From the NCBI GenBank assembly GCA_027494165.1, contig JAOSJM010000001.1, positions 682,001-746,000 of the forward strand: a stretch of 64,000 nt of DNA. The letters are read 5' to 3'. Source of the stretch: Acidimicrobiia bacterium. GTDB lineage: Bacteria > Actinomycetota > Acidimicrobiia > IMCC26256 > JAOSJM01. A program made the position numbers and the translations under genes. Shown in pieces: positions 17,253 through 25,549 of the stretch; within the stretch, counting starts at the first letter, position 1, and each line of letters opens with the position of its first letter. The notes below the pieces were generated by a model. That model worked only from the letters and a program-made list of their open reading frames with translations. It ran no database searches and was not told the DNA's origin.

Positions 17253-18509
17253 GTGGCCGAGGAGGGAGGCGCGCTCGAGGGGCTGCGGGTGCTCGAGCTC
17301 GGGAGCTTCATCGCCGGCCCGTTCGCCGGCCAGCTGCTCGGCGACCACGGCGCCGACGTGATCAAGGTCGAGCCCCCGGGGGCGGGCGACCCGATGCGGC
17401 GGTGGGGGGTGTGCCGCGACGGACGGAGCCTCTGGTGGCCGGCCATCGCCCGCAACAAGCGGTCGGTGGCGGTGGACCTGCGCCGGGACGAGGGGCGCGA
17501 GGTCGTCCGCCGGCTGGCGGCCCGGTGCGACGTCGTGATCGAGAACTTCACCCCCGGCCGGCTGGCGGGATGGGGGCTGGGCTACGGCGAGCTCGCGGCC
17601 GGCAACCCCGGGCTGGTCCTGACCCACGTGTCGGGCTTCGGGCAGACCGGGCCCCGGGCCGGCGACCCCGGGTTCGGCAGCGTCGGCGAGGCCATGGGCG
17701 GGATCCGTCACACGACGGGGTGGCCGGACCGGCCCTCGACCCGGACCGGGGTCTCGCTCGGGGACGCCCTGGCGGCCCTCTTCGCCATCGTGGGGACGCT
17801 CGCCGCGCTCCACGAGCGCGAGCGCAGCGGCAGGGGGCAGGAGGTGGACGTGGCCCTCTACGAGGCCGTGTTCGCCGTCATGGAGTCGCTGCTGGCGGAC
17901 CACGAGATCGGAGGAGTCGTGCGGGGACGGGCGGGGAGCACCCTCCCCGGCGTGGCGCCGTCGAACGTCTACCCGACGGCCGACGGTCACGACGTGCTCG
18001 TCGCCGCCAACGCCGACGCGCTCTTCCGGCGGCTCTGCGACGCGATGGGCCGCCCCGAGCTCGGGGACGACCCGCGCTTCGCGACCCACGGCGCCCGGGG
18101 GGAGCACCAGGACGAGCTCGACGAGGTCATCGCCGGCTGGACCGCCACGCTCGGGCTGGCGGAGCTGCGGCGGACGCTCGACGAGCACGCCGTCCCCAAC
18201 GGCCTCATCTACACCGCGCCCGACATCCTCGCCGACGACCACTACGCGGCCCGGGAGATGATCGAGCGCCTCCACGACGCGGGGCTGGGGAGGCTCGTCC
18301 CCATGGCCGGCGTCGTCCCCAAGCTGTCCCGGACGGCCGGCCGCGTCCGCGGGGTCGGTCCCGAGCTCGGCGAGCACACCGAGGAGGTCCTCGTCGAGGT
18401 CGGCGGCTACCGGCCCGAGGAGGTGGCCCGGCTCGTCGCCGACGGAGCCGTGGCCAGCCGGTGCCCGACCGGGTCCACCGGCTCGACCGGGAAGGAGTCC
18501 GACCCGTGA
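17253..18509 (+). CDS. Class III CoA transferase (CaiB/BaiF family)
   Basis: 418 residues from GTG 17253. The start LEGLRVLELGSFIAGPFAGQ and the segment LGDHGADVIKVEPPGAGDPMR are diagnostic, followed by NKRSVAVDLRRDEGR and GVSLGDALAALFA. The region that holds the aspartyl nucleophile in formyl-CoA transferase (LxDAV-like) here reads LYEAVFAV, with Glu; this variant occurs in many family members and its chemistry is less certain. It moves CoA between carboxylates, or may racemise an alpha-methylacyl-CoA. The stop overlaps the next start as GTGA. Confidence 0.88.
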   Translation: MAEEGGALEGLRVLELGSFIAGPFAGQLLGDHGADVIKVEPPGAGDPMRRWGVCRDGRSLWWPAIARNKRSVAVDLRRDEGREVVRRLAARCDVVIENFTPGRLAGWGLGYGELAAGNPGLVLTHVSGFGQTGPRAGDPGFGSVGEAMGGIRHTTGWPDRPSTRTGVSLGDALAALFAIVGTLAALHERERSGRGQEVDVALYEAVFAVMESLLADHEIGGVVRGRAGSTLPGVAPSNVYPTADGHDVLVAANADALFRRLCDAMGRPELGDDPRFATHGARGEHQDELDEVIAGWTATLGLAELRRTLDEHAVPNGLIYTAPDILADDHYAAREMIERLHDAGLGRLVPMAGVVPKLSRTAGRVRGVGPELGEHTEEVLVEVGGYRPEEVARLVADGAVASRCPTGSTGSTGKESDP

Positions 18510-19681
18510 CCGACCCCTCGCTCCACCGCTACGAGCGAATCCCCTACCTCGTCGTCTTCGAGGACCGCTCCACGTTCCGCGACACCTACGGAGGCGTGGG
18601 CGACCACGTGACGCTGGAGTCGTACCTGCTCCGGCCCGACCGGCCGTCCGACACCGTGCTCGTGTTCATGCACCCCGTCGGGGGAGGGGCCTACCTGCCG
18701 ATGGTCAACGGGCTCGCCCGGGCCGGGCACCACGTCGTCTACTGCGGCAGCCGCTACCGGGGAGCCGACGCCGGGCTGATCATGGAGAAGGTCGTGCAGG
18801 ACCTCGGCGCCTGCGTGCGGGACGCCCGGGAGCGGCTGGGCTACCGCAACGTGGTGCTGGCCGGGTGGAGCGGCGGCGGCGCGCTCTCGCTCTACTACCA
18901 GCAGCAGGCCGAGTCGCCGACGGTGACGGCCACGCCGGCGGGTGACCCACCCGACCTGACCCGGGAGCAACTCGTCCCCGCCGAGGGCGTGATGCTGCTC
19001 GCCGCCCACGTGAGCCGCCACGGCACGCTCACCGAGTGGCTCGACGCCTCGATCGTCGACGAGCTCGACCCGTCGAAGCGCGACCCGGCGCTCGACCTGT
19101 ACGACCCGGAGGGCCCGAACCGGCCCCCGTACCCGGAGGACTTCCTCGCCCGCTACCGGGCCGCGCAGGTCGCCCGCAACCGGCGCATCACCACCCGGGT
19201 CAAGGAGAAGCTGGCCGAGCTGCGGGCCTCGGGCCGGCCGGACGACGAGCACGGCTTCGTGGTCCACGGCACGATGGCCGACCCCCGGTGGCTCGACCCC
19301 GCCGTCGATCCCAACGACCGGCGTCCCGGGTGGTGCTACCTGGGCGACCCCCGGGTGGTGAACATGGGGCCCGTGGGCCTGGCCCGGTACAGCTCGCTGC
19401 GGAGCTGGCTCTCGCAGTGGAGCTACGACGACGCCCGCGGCGACGGCGTGCGCTGCGCCCGCGACGTGTCGGTCCCGGTGCTCGTCGTCGGGAGCTCGGC
19501 CGACGACGCCTGCACCCCGAGTCACACCCGCCGGCTGTTCGAGGCCGTGGGCCACGACGACAAGGAGATGGTGGAGGTCGCGGGGGCCACCCACTACTAC
19601 GCGGGGCCCGAGCAGCGGGCGCCGCTGGCGGTCGCGATCGGGCACGTGACGGACTGGCTCGCCCGCCACGGCTTCCGCTGA
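18506..19681 (+). CDS. Alpha/beta hydrolase
   Basis: 391 residues from GTG 18506, coupled by GTGA to the CoA transferase. The nucleophile elbow is LAGWSGGGALSLYYQQQ, and the catalytic-His region is VAGATHYYAGPEQRAPL. The oxyanion region reads FMHPVGGGAYLP. It is an intact paralogue of the broken hydrolase at 8865-9977. The substrate is unknown; the operon with a CoA transferase suggests an ester, lactone or CoA thioester in the same pathway. Confidence 0.8.
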   Translation: MTDPSLHRYERIPYLVVFEDRSTFRDTYGGVGDHVTLESYLLRPDRPSDTVLVFMHPVGGGAYLPMVNGLARAGHHVVYCGSRYRGADAGLIMEKVVQDLGACVRDARERLGYRNVVLAGWSGGGALSLYYQQQAESPTVTATPAGDPPDLTREQLVPAEGVMLLAAHVSRHGTLTEWLDASIVDELDPSKRDPALDLYDPEGPNRPPYPEDFLARYRAAQVARNRRITTRVKEKLAELRASGRPDDEHGFVVHGTMADPRWLDPAVDPNDRRPGWCYLGDPRVVNMGPVGLARYSSLRSWLSQWSYDDARGDGVRCARDVSVPVLVVGSSADDACTPSHTRRLFEAVGHDDKEMVEVAGATHYYAGPEQRAPLAVAIGHVTDWLARHGFR

Positions 19682-19702
19682 GCCGGCCACGCACCCGCTG
19701 AT

Positions 19703-19720
19703 CCTGACGTGTCCGTCAGG
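19703..19720. promoter_or_regulatory. Operator-like palindrome CCTGAC-N6-GTCAGG
   Basis: CCTGACGTGTCCGTCAGG has the same perfect 7-base arms as site 1977-1994. It ends 9 bases before the -10 element of the SDR gene, covering the -35 region, where a bound repressor would block RNA polymerase. Confidence 0.7.
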
Positions 19721-19729
19721 TGGCGGTGC

Positions 19730-19735
19730 TAGCCT
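19730..19735 (+). promoter_or_regulatory. -10 element TAGCCT of a leaderless SDR transcript
   Basis: TAGCCT ends 8 bases before ATG 19744, so transcription probably starts at or next to the A of the start codon. There is no Shine-Dalgarno sequence, which supports leaderless translation. Confidence 0.55.
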
Positions 19736-19743
19736 GCGCCGGC

Positions 19744-20563
19744 ATGGTCGAGCCGACCGCCGGGCCTCCCGAGGGCGCCCCGCTCGAGCCGGCCCGCGCG
19801 CTCCTCACCGACCGGGTGGCCGTCGTCACCGGCGCGGCGATGGGGATCGGGCGCGCGGTCGCGCTCGCCCTCGCCCGCTTCGGGGCCCACCTCGCGCTCT
19901 GCGACCGTGAGGCCGAGGAGCTCGAGTCCGTGGCCGCGGAGGCCCGCGGCCTCGACCGCCGGGTCGTGACGGGCGTCCTCGACGTGCGGGACGCCGAGGC
20001 CGTCCGCTCGTGGCTCGAGGCCGTCCGATCCGCGCACGGCCGCGTCGACGTGCTCGTGAACAACGCCGGCGGAGGCTTCCGGGCCCCGTTCCTGGAGGTC
20101 AACGACCGGGGGCAGGACGCGCTGGTGCACGAGAACTTCACCAGCGTCACCCATCTCGTGCGGAACGTCGTGCCGCTGATGCCGCCGCCACCCCGGGGAG
20201 GCTCGATCGTCAACGTCACGTCCATCGAGGCCCACCGGGCCGGTCCCGGGTTCGCGGTCTACTCGGCGATGAAGGCGGCGGTGGCGAACCTCACCAAGAC
20301 CCTCGCCCTCGAGCTCGGCGACCGGATGATCCGGGTGAACTGCGTCGCTCCCGACGTCATCCCCACGCCGGGGATCGGCGAGGACCTCCCGGTCCGCACG
20401 CCCTTGCCCCGGCGCGGCCACCCCCGACGACGTGGCGGCCGCGGCCGTCTACCTGGCCGGCGACCTCGCCCGCTTCGTCACCGGCGTGACCCTGCACGTC
20501 GACGGCGGGAACCTGGCCGCGGGCGGCTGGCGCCGCACCGACGACGGGAGCTTCACGACGTGA
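19744..20563 (+). CDS. Short-chain dehydrogenase/reductase, frameshifted near C-terminus
   Basis: About 272 residues after correction. NAD(P) motif VVTGAAMGIGRAV is near residue 35; NNAGGG, the Ser region VNVTSIEAH and the catalytic YSAMKAAVANLTKTL follow in SDR order. The frame breaks after VRTPLP in the CCCC run around 20407-20410. Removing one base restores ATPDDVAAAAVYLAGDLA and VTGVTLHVDGGN, the expected SDR ending, and a TGA that overlaps the next GTG. Uncorrected, it reads as a false fusion to the F420 enzyme. It is preceded by an exact operator-like palindrome. Confidence 0.82.
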
Positions 20564-21414
20564 GGTTCGGGGTCGCCCTCGGGCGCGTGCACCCGGCGCT
20601 CTTCCTCGACGTCACCCTCGAGGCCGAGCGCCTCGGCTACGAGTCGGTCTGGCTGCCCGAGCACCTGGTGTTCCCGATGGCGATGAGCCGGTCCCCGCAT
20701 CCGGGCGAGGAGCACCCGCCGGTCCCGCCCACGACCCCGGTGTTCGACGCCCTCGCGTACCTGAGCTACCTCGCGGGGCGGACCGAGCGCATCCGCCTCG
20801 GCACCCACGTCTACAACCTCGCGCTCCGCCATCCGTTCGTGGCCGCCCGGGCCGTCCAGACCTGCGACGTGGTCTCGGGCGGACGGCTGGAGCTGGGGAT
20901 CGGCGCCGGGTGGCTGGAGGAGGAGTGGGTGGCGGCCCAGCTCGACTTCCGCACCCGGGGCCGCCGCCTCGACGAGGCCCTCGAGGTCTGCCGCCGGCTG
21001 TGGACCGAGGCCGAGGTCGAGCACCACGGCGAGTTCTTCGACTTCGGGCCGGTGGCCTTCGAGCCCAAGCCGGTGCAGCGGCCCTGGCCGCCGATCCACG
21101 TCGGAGGCGAGAGCGAGGCCGCGCTGCGTCGCGCCGCGCGGGCCGGTGACGGGTGGATCGGCATGGGCCACACGCCGGAGTCGGCGGCCCGCTCCATCGG
21201 GCGGTTGCGCGAGCTGTGCGAGGACCACGGCCGGGGCGGCGAGCGCCTCGTGGTGAGCCTCGGAGGCGAGGTCCGCGACCGGGACGACGTGGCCCGGTGG
21301 GAGGAGCTGGGGGTGGACCGGCTCGTGGTCTCGCCGTGGCGGCGGTCGCGGGAGGCGCTCGAGGGGCTGGGTCGCTTCGCCGAGGCCGTGGGGATCGGCG
21401 AGGAGCCCGCCTGA
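20560..21414 (+). CDS. LLM-class F420-dependent oxidoreductase
   Basis: 284 residues from GTG 20560, overlapping the SDR stop as GTGA. The luciferase-like TIM-barrel pattern is clear: ESVWLPEHLVFP near the N-terminus, RIRLGTHVYNLALRHP, then SGGRLELGIGAGWLEEEW, and PPIHVGGESEAALRRAARAG. Actinobacterial members use coenzyme F420 for hydride transfer to or from small organic substrates. Coupling to an SDR suggests two successive redox steps on one substrate. Confidence 0.87.
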   Translation: MRFGVALGRVHPALFLDVTLEAERLGYESVWLPEHLVFPMAMSRSPHPGEEHPPVPPTTPVFDALAYLSYLAGRTERIRLGTHVYNLALRHPFVAARAVQTCDVVSGGRLELGIGAGWLEEEWVAAQLDFRTRGRRLDEALEVCRRLWTEAEVEHHGEFFDFGPVAFEPKPVQRPWPPIHVGGESEAALRRAARAGDGWIGMGHTPESAARSIGRLRELCEDHGRGGERLVVSLGGEVRDRDDVARWEELGVDRLVVSPWRRSREALEGLGRFAEAVGIGEEPA

Positions 21415-21491
21415 CCGGCCGCCGGGCCGGCCCTGTGCTCCCCGCCTGCCCGTCCGCCCGTGCGCTCCGGGCCGGCCCATCGTCGCTGCCG

Positions 21492-21536
21492 GGTTGGCGC
21501 GGTTTCGGGGCTCACGACCCCGATACCGCACCGACC
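21492..21536 (-). repeat. 45-bp hairpin repeat, copy 1
   Basis: Arms GGTTGG...CGGGG and CCCCG...CCGACC around loop CTCACGA. This loop is the reverse complement of the loop in copy 49591-49635, so the copy is in the minus orientation. It lies between convergent gene ends. Confidence 0.7.
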
Positions 21537-21618
21537 CGGGGACCGGGAAGGGCCGGGGAACCGGGAAGGGCCGGGGGCGTTCAGGCCGGGTCGCCGGGTC
21601 GGCGGGTTGTCGCTGCCG

Positions 21619-21663
21619 GGTTGGCGCGGAATCGGGGCTCACGACCCCGAAACCGCACCAACC
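21619..21663 (-). repeat. 45-bp hairpin repeat, copy 2
   Basis: Same family and orientation as copy 1 (loop CTCACGA), in the second 127-bp tandem unit. The stem can pair along nearly its full length. Confidence 0.7.
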
Positions 21664-21707
21664 CGGGGAACCGGGAAGGGCCGGGGACGGGACGGGCCCG
21701 GGGGCGT

Positions 21708-22532
21708 TCAGGCCGGGTCGCCGGGCCGGCCGAGGAGGTCGTCGGGCCGGTCGCCGAAGTCCCGGATGGTGCCGCGGTTGCGCCGGGCGTGGCCGATCCG
21801 CTCGGGCTGCATCGTGTAGCAGATCCCGGTCATGAGCGCGCCCAACTCGTCCGCGGTGGCGATGCGGTCGAGGTCCATGCCCCGGCCGAGCCCGATCCTG
21901 CAGGCCCGGCGCAGCACGCCGGCGGCCTCGGCCCCGTCGGGGTCGAGCGTGGTGTCCGCCCAGCGCAGGAAGCCGCCCTCCCAGGGGGCCCGCGCGTAGA
22001 GGGGCGGGTCGACGACCCTCCCGCCCTCGAGCGTCCACGACAGCACCGGCGCTCCGTCACGCCACAGGCGGACCCGGGCCCGGCTGTCGACGGGCACCGG
22101 CACCTCGGCGTCGTACTGGCGGCGCGTCCGGCCGGCGGCCGCGTGGGCGACCGCCAGCCCGGCGAGGTCGAAGAGGTGGGTGCAGTGGGCGCGGGGATCG
22201 GCGTGGGCGGCCGCGCCGGTGGCCCGCTCGAAGAGTGGCACTCCCTCGAGGTCGCGCAGGCGGATTCCCGCGTCCGGGCAGGTGGTCCACGGGGATCTGG
22301 GCGCCTCGGCGGTGATCGCGACGACCCGCCGCCCGTCGTGGCGGAGGCGGACCCGGAAGTGGTGCATGTCGTCCTCGAGGCCACCGACCACGAGCCCCGG
22401 CTCGGTCGTCGTGAGCCGGATGCGGCGCCGGTACGCGTCCGCGGTGACGTCGGGGCCGGCACTCCGAGGGACCGTGGCTCCGGCGAACGGCTCGCCGTGG
22501 CCGCCCCCGGCCGGCTCGGCGCCCCGGGTCAA
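21708..22532 (-). CDS. DUF2889-family protein
   Basis: About 274 residues from TTG 22532, which overlaps the stop of the SnoaL-like gene (TTGA); this start is tentative and an internal one is possible. The core begins DAYRRRIRLTTTEPGLVVGG and continues with a His pattern (DDMHHFRVRLRHDG), matching the DUF2889 family. A later segment, CTHLFDLAGLAVAHAA, is also characteristic. No biochemical role is known to me. It closes an operon with an unusual AMP-ligase and a SnoaL-like protein, so a role in CoA-ester or polyketide-like metabolism is plausible but unproven. Confidence 0.6.
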   Translation of the reverse strand: MTRGAEPAGGGHGEPFAGATVPRSAGPDVTADAYRRRIRLTTTEPGLVVGGLEDDMHHFRVRLRHDGRRVVAITAEAPRSPWTTCPDAGIRLRDLEGVPLFERATGAAAHADPRAHCTHLFDLAGLAVAHAAAGRTRRQYDAEVPVPVDSRARVRLWRDGAPVLSWTLEGGRVVDPPLYARAPWEGGFLRWADTTLDPDGAEAAGVLRRACRIGLGRGMDLDRIATADELGALMTGICYTMQPERIGHARRNRGTIRDFGDRPDDLLGRPGDPA

Positions 22533-22939
22533 CCCTCGGGCTCCGGCTCGCCGAGGAAGCGGATGGTCCGGCTCCGGAAGCGCCACCGGTCCTCCTCGCG
22601 GACCAGATCGTCGTAGTAGCGGCCGGCCTGGGAGACGCTGAACCCGCCGTCGGTCTTCGTCAGGTACAGGAAGTCGGTGCGGGCCCGGGCGCGGCGGCCG
22701 TCGTCGTCGACGTCGAGCACGGTGTTGTACGTGACGTGCTGGCCGGGTGGCATGCCGGGCCGGCGCTGCCCGATGGTGTCGTGGATCTCCCGGCGACCCC
22801 GGCGCGTCTCGCCGAACACCGTGAAGGCGCCGTCCTCGGCGAAGAGGTCGGCGAACTCCTCCGGGCGACCGTCGTCGTAGTGCTGGCAGTACTCGGCCAG
22901 CAGCCTGCGGATCCTCGACTCCTGCTTGGTCCTGCCCAT
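22529..22939 (-). CDS. SnoaL-like (NTF2-fold) protein
   Basis: 136 residues from ATG 22939; GGAGAGGGAG lies 9 bases upstream. The cone-shaped NTF2/SnoaL fold is suggested by RIRRLLAEYCQHYDDGRPEEFADLFAEDG split over the first 40 residues, then HDTIGQRR, HVTYNTVLDVDDDG and DRWRFRSRTIRFLG at the end. Such proteins act as small hydrolases, isomerases or dehydratases, or as binding proteins. It lies between, and overlaps or abuts, its operon partners. Confidence 0.75.
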   Translation of the reverse strand: MGRTKQESRIRRLLAEYCQHYDDGRPEEFADLFAEDGAFTVFGETRRGRREIHDTIGQRRPGMPPGQHVTYNTVLDVDDDGRRARARTDFLYLTKTDGGFSVSQAGRYYDDLVREEDRWRFRSRTIRFLGEPEPEG

Positions 22940-22941
22940 GC

Positions 22942-24504
22942 TCACCGGCTCCCTCTCCGGGCTCGCTGCTCGCCCGGGTAGCCACCACCGCCGAAGCGCG
23001 CGTCGAGGGCGTCGTAGTCGACCGCGAAGCCCCGGCGGGGGAGCCGGTCCACGAACTCCACCTGCCGTGGCTTCTTGTAGGAGGCGATGGCGGCCCGGCA
23101 GTGCTCGACGATGTCCTCGGCCGACGCCGAGACCCCGTCCCGGAGGGCCACGACGGCCACGACCCGCTGGGTCCACTCGGGGTCGGGGACGCCGATCACC
23201 GCGCACTCGGCCACGGCCGGGTGACGGGCGATGCACGCCTCCACCTCGGTGGGGTAGACGTTCTCCAGCGCCGACTTGATGATGCGGGTCTTCGGCCCGA
23301 TGAAGGTGAGGGTGCCGTCGGCCTCCCGCCGGGCCAGGTCGCTCGTGTGGTGCCAGCCGCCGACTTGGCGGTGCGCCGTCTCGTCGGGCCGGTTCCAGTA
23401 GCCGTTCGCCACGAGGGGACCGCGGACCACCATCTCCCCGACCTCGCCGTCGGGCACGTCGTCGCCGTCGGGGTCGACGACCCGGACCTGGACGAGCGGC
23501 GAGGGGCGGCCGTGGGCGCCGACGGTGGCCGCGGCGAGGCTGTTGAAGGTGAGCATCCCCGTCACCTCGGTCTGCCCGTACCCGCCGGGGTTGCGGGCCC
23601 AGGGGCTCGTGTCCACGGTGATCATCTCGTTCCAGGCCGGCTTCCCCGGGAACGCCCGCAGCGACGTGAGGTCGTAGCGGCCGTCGGCGTTGACCTCGAG
23701 GATCCGGTTGACCGTGGGGCCGACGAGGAAGGCGCCGGTGCACCGCTCGGCCTCGATCAGCCGGCACAGCTCGGCGGCATCGGCCCGTCGCGTGAAGACG
23801 TTGGTGCCGGCGGCCACGAACGTGGCCACGGTGGTCATGAGGGTGGCCATGTGGAAGAGCGGGCCGCTGTTCAGGTAGACGTGGTCGGGCCCGACCTCGG
23901 CGACCCGCTGGAGCACGAGGCTCTGGCCGATCAGCGCCGCGTGGCCGAGGAGGGCACCGGCGGGCCGTCCGGTGAAGGCCGCCGTGTACATCACGAGCAC
24001 CGACGAGGCCGGGTCGACGGGGAGGTCGGGGTCCTCGGCGGCTCCCTCGGCGACGGCGCCCTCGTAGGTGTCGGGGCCCGCCGGGGCGTCGTGGCGGAGC
24101 CACCGGGCCCGGTGCCCCGCGCGCTCGCGGGCGGCCCGGACCGTGCCGCCGATCTCCTCGTCCTGCCACACGACCACGGCCGGGTCGAGGTCGTCGAGGA
24201 CGAAGGCCGTCTCGTCGACCGAGGACCGCCAGTTGGCCGGGCAGCACATCGCCCCGAGCTTGGCCGCGGCGAGCAGCAGCTCGAGCACCCGGAACGAGCC
24301 CTGCCCGAGCCAGAGGACCCGGTCGCCGCCGCCCACCCTGAGGCCGGACAGCGCGCGGGCGAGGCGGTTCACCCGCTCGTCGAGGGCCCGGTAGGTCAGG
24401 CGCACGTCGCCGTCGACGACCGCGGTCCGGCGCGGCCAGCTCCGGGCGTGCTCGCGCAGCACGTCGCCCAGGGTGTGGGCGTGGAGCACGTCGACGGCGG
24501 TCAC
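22942..24504 (-). CDS. AMP-ligase-like protein with altered catalytic motifs
   Basis: About 520 residues from GTG 24504. Overall ANL layout is intact: GYGQTEVTGMLTF, HTSDLARREADG, GPKTRIIKSALENVYPTEVE. Two motifs deviate. The phosphate loop reads VMYTAAFTGRPAGALL instead of YTSGTTGLPKG, losing the Ser/Thr-rich and Lys positions. The C-terminus reads LPRRGFAVDYDALDARFGG, without the catalytic Lys found in the other four ligases here. It may be a distinct acyl-CoA ligase subgroup, a thioesterification-only enzyme, or non-catalytic. Operator-like dyad 24524-24541 sits directly upstream. Confidence 0.75.
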   Translation of the reverse strand: MTAVDVLHAHTLGDVLREHARSWPRRTAVVDGDVRLTYRALDERVNRLARALSGLRVGGGDRVLWLGQGSFRVLELLLAAAKLGAMCCPANWRSSVDETAFVLDDLDPAVVVWQDEEIGGTVRAARERAGHRARWLRHDAPAGPDTYEGAVAEGAAEDPDLPVDPASSVLVMYTAAFTGRPAGALLGHAALIGQSLVLQRVAEVGPDHVYLNSGPLFHMATLMTTVATFVAAGTNVFTRRADAAELCRLIEAERCTGAFLVGPTVNRILEVNADGRYDLTSLRAFPGKPAWNEMITVDTSPWARNPGGYGQTEVTGMLTFNSLAAATVGAHGRPSPLVQVRVVDPDGDDVPDGEVGEMVVRGPLVANGYWNRPDETAHRQVGGWHHTSDLARREADGTLTFIGPKTRIIKSALENVYPTEVEACIARHPAVAECAVIGVPDPEWTQRVVAVVALRDGVSASAEDIVEHCRAAIASYKKPRQVEFVDRLPRRGFAVDYDALDARFGGGGYPGEQRARRGSR

Positions 24505-24523
24505 GCCAGGATGATCGCACAGG

Positions 24524-24541
24524 GGTGACGCGACCGTCAGC
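24524..24541. promoter_or_regulatory. Operator-like dyad TGAC-N6-GTCA
   Basis: GGTGACGCGACCGTCAGC contains an exact TGAC-N6-GTCA core. It lies about 20 bases upstream of the GTG of the unusual AMP-ligase on the minus strand. Confidence 0.6.
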
Positions 24542-24573
24542 GTCGCTGCCTCCCTGGGCGATCGGTCTCGTTC

Positions 24574-24618
24574 CGTCGGCACGATCCCGGGGCTCGGTAC
24601 CTCGAGTTCGCGCCCACC
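24574..24618 (+). repeat. 45-bp hairpin repeat, diverged copy
   Basis: Same length and block structure as the family (CGTCGG, CACGA, TCCCGGGG, 7-base loop, CCTCG, GCGCCCACC), but with several substitutions and weaker pairing. It is preceded by CGTCGCTGCC, as is copy 1. It lies in the divergent intergenic region between the AMP-ligase and a lipoprotein gene. Confidence 0.4.
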
Positions 24619-24758
24619 CGCCGCGGCCGGGTGCCTCGCTCACCCGGTGCCACCCCGCGGAGTGGAGCCAACGGTTCTCCCCGATCCGAGCCTGTCGATC
24701 CTCGAAAGTGTAGGGCCTCGATGACTCCGGATAGCGTCTCGGCAAAATACGAAAGACA

Positions 24759-24788
24759 TTGACCAGACGAGACCCAAAAGGCTATGGT
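24759..24788 (+). promoter_or_regulatory. Sigma70-type promoter for the lipoprotein gene
   Basis: TTGACC (24759-24764) and TATGGT (24783-24788) are separated by 18 bases. The predicted start of transcription falls on ATG 24794, giving a leaderless message. The local sequence is markedly AT-richer than the rest of the window. Confidence 0.6.
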
Positions 24789-24793
24789 GAACG

Positions 24794-25549
24794 ATGTCGC
24801 TCGGCGGCACCCGGCGGCTCCATGGCAGTCCTTCGAGTTGTCGGGAGGAGGTGTCCGGGTTGCCGAGACCTCCGGGCCGGCTCCTCGTCCTCGGGATGGT
24901 GCTCACCCTCCTCGCCGGGGCGTGCGGTGGCTCCCGATCCGCCGGTGACGCGACGGTCGAGGTCGCGGGCTCCCGGCCCGCGGCGGCCGGCGGAACCGCG
25001 GGGGAGGCCGGCGTCGTCTGCGACCTCGACCCCACCCGATTGGCAGAGCCGCCACCGGCGACGTGGGTCGACCGCATCCCCGACGCGCCCGTGCCCGTCT
25101 GCGTCGGGACCGTCGGTGCGGACCGCTACTGGCTCCGCGTCGGCGGGTCGCCGCCCGACGTCGAGGCCCGGCTCCAGTACCGCGACGTCCAGCTCTCGAG
25201 CATCCACGACGACGCGACCTCCTGGCCCGGGCGCCTCGAGGAGGGCTTCCTCGTCTGGGAGGTGAGCAGCCTCGATGGCAGGCAGTTCCTGCTGGGCGAG
25301 GTGCCGTCGTCGGTCGGCTCGGTCGTGGTGCACCTTGACGACGGTCGCCGGGTCCGCGTGCCGGCCAGCCCCGACACGGGGCTCCCCGTGCGCCACGTCG
25401 TCTTCGGGATGTCCGTGACGTCGCGTGTGATCCGGGTCGAGGCGCCAGGGGTCTTCTCGTTCGAGGTACCCGAGGTGGAGACCTTCGCCGGCCTCGAGCT
25501 CACGGTGGATCCGGCGCTCGTCGTCCCGGCCGGAGGAGCAGGAGGGTGA
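24794..25549 (+). CDS. Putative exported lipoprotein, family unknown
   Basis: 251 residues from ATG 24794. A TTG at 24859 with GGGAGGAGG upstream is an alternative and gives a shorter signal. The signal peptide PPGRLLVLGMVLTLLAGACGG ends in a lipobox-like AGAC. The mature part is mostly beta-strand-like with DRYWLRVGG, VQLSSIHDD and HHVxFG-type segments, and has no family I recognise. It is followed by a disrupted frame that encodes another signal-like sequence. Confidence 0.65.
   Translation: MSLGGTRRLHGSPSSCREEVSGLPRPPGRLLVLGMVLTLLAGACGGSRSAGDATVEVAGSRPAAAGGTAGEAGVVCDLDPTRLAEPPPATWVDRIPDAPVPVCVGTVGADRYWLRVGGSPPDVEARLQYRDVQLSSIHDDATSWPGRLEEGFLVWEVSSLDGRQFLLGEVPSSVGSVVVHLDDGRRVRVPASPDTGLPVRHVVFGMSVTSRVIRVEAPGVFSFEVPEVETFAGLELTVDPALVVPAGGAGG

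Larger units (their letters stand above)
21483..21736. repeat. Tandem duplication of a 127-bp unit at the 3' end of the DUF2889 gene
   Basis: Units 21483-21609 and 21610-21736 align at a constant 127-base offset. Each holds one 45-bp hairpin repeat and a copy of the last codons and stop of the minus-strand DUF2889 gene (TCA at 21581-21583 and at 21708-21710). The gene could therefore end at either copy in terms of sequence, but only the right-hand copy continues into the coding frame. Confidence 0.7.

Noticed and set aside
19744..21414. A fused SDR-F420 oxidoreductase protein
   Set aside because: The junction is shifted-frame text. The true SDR ending is present in the next frame and stops at the start of the second gene.
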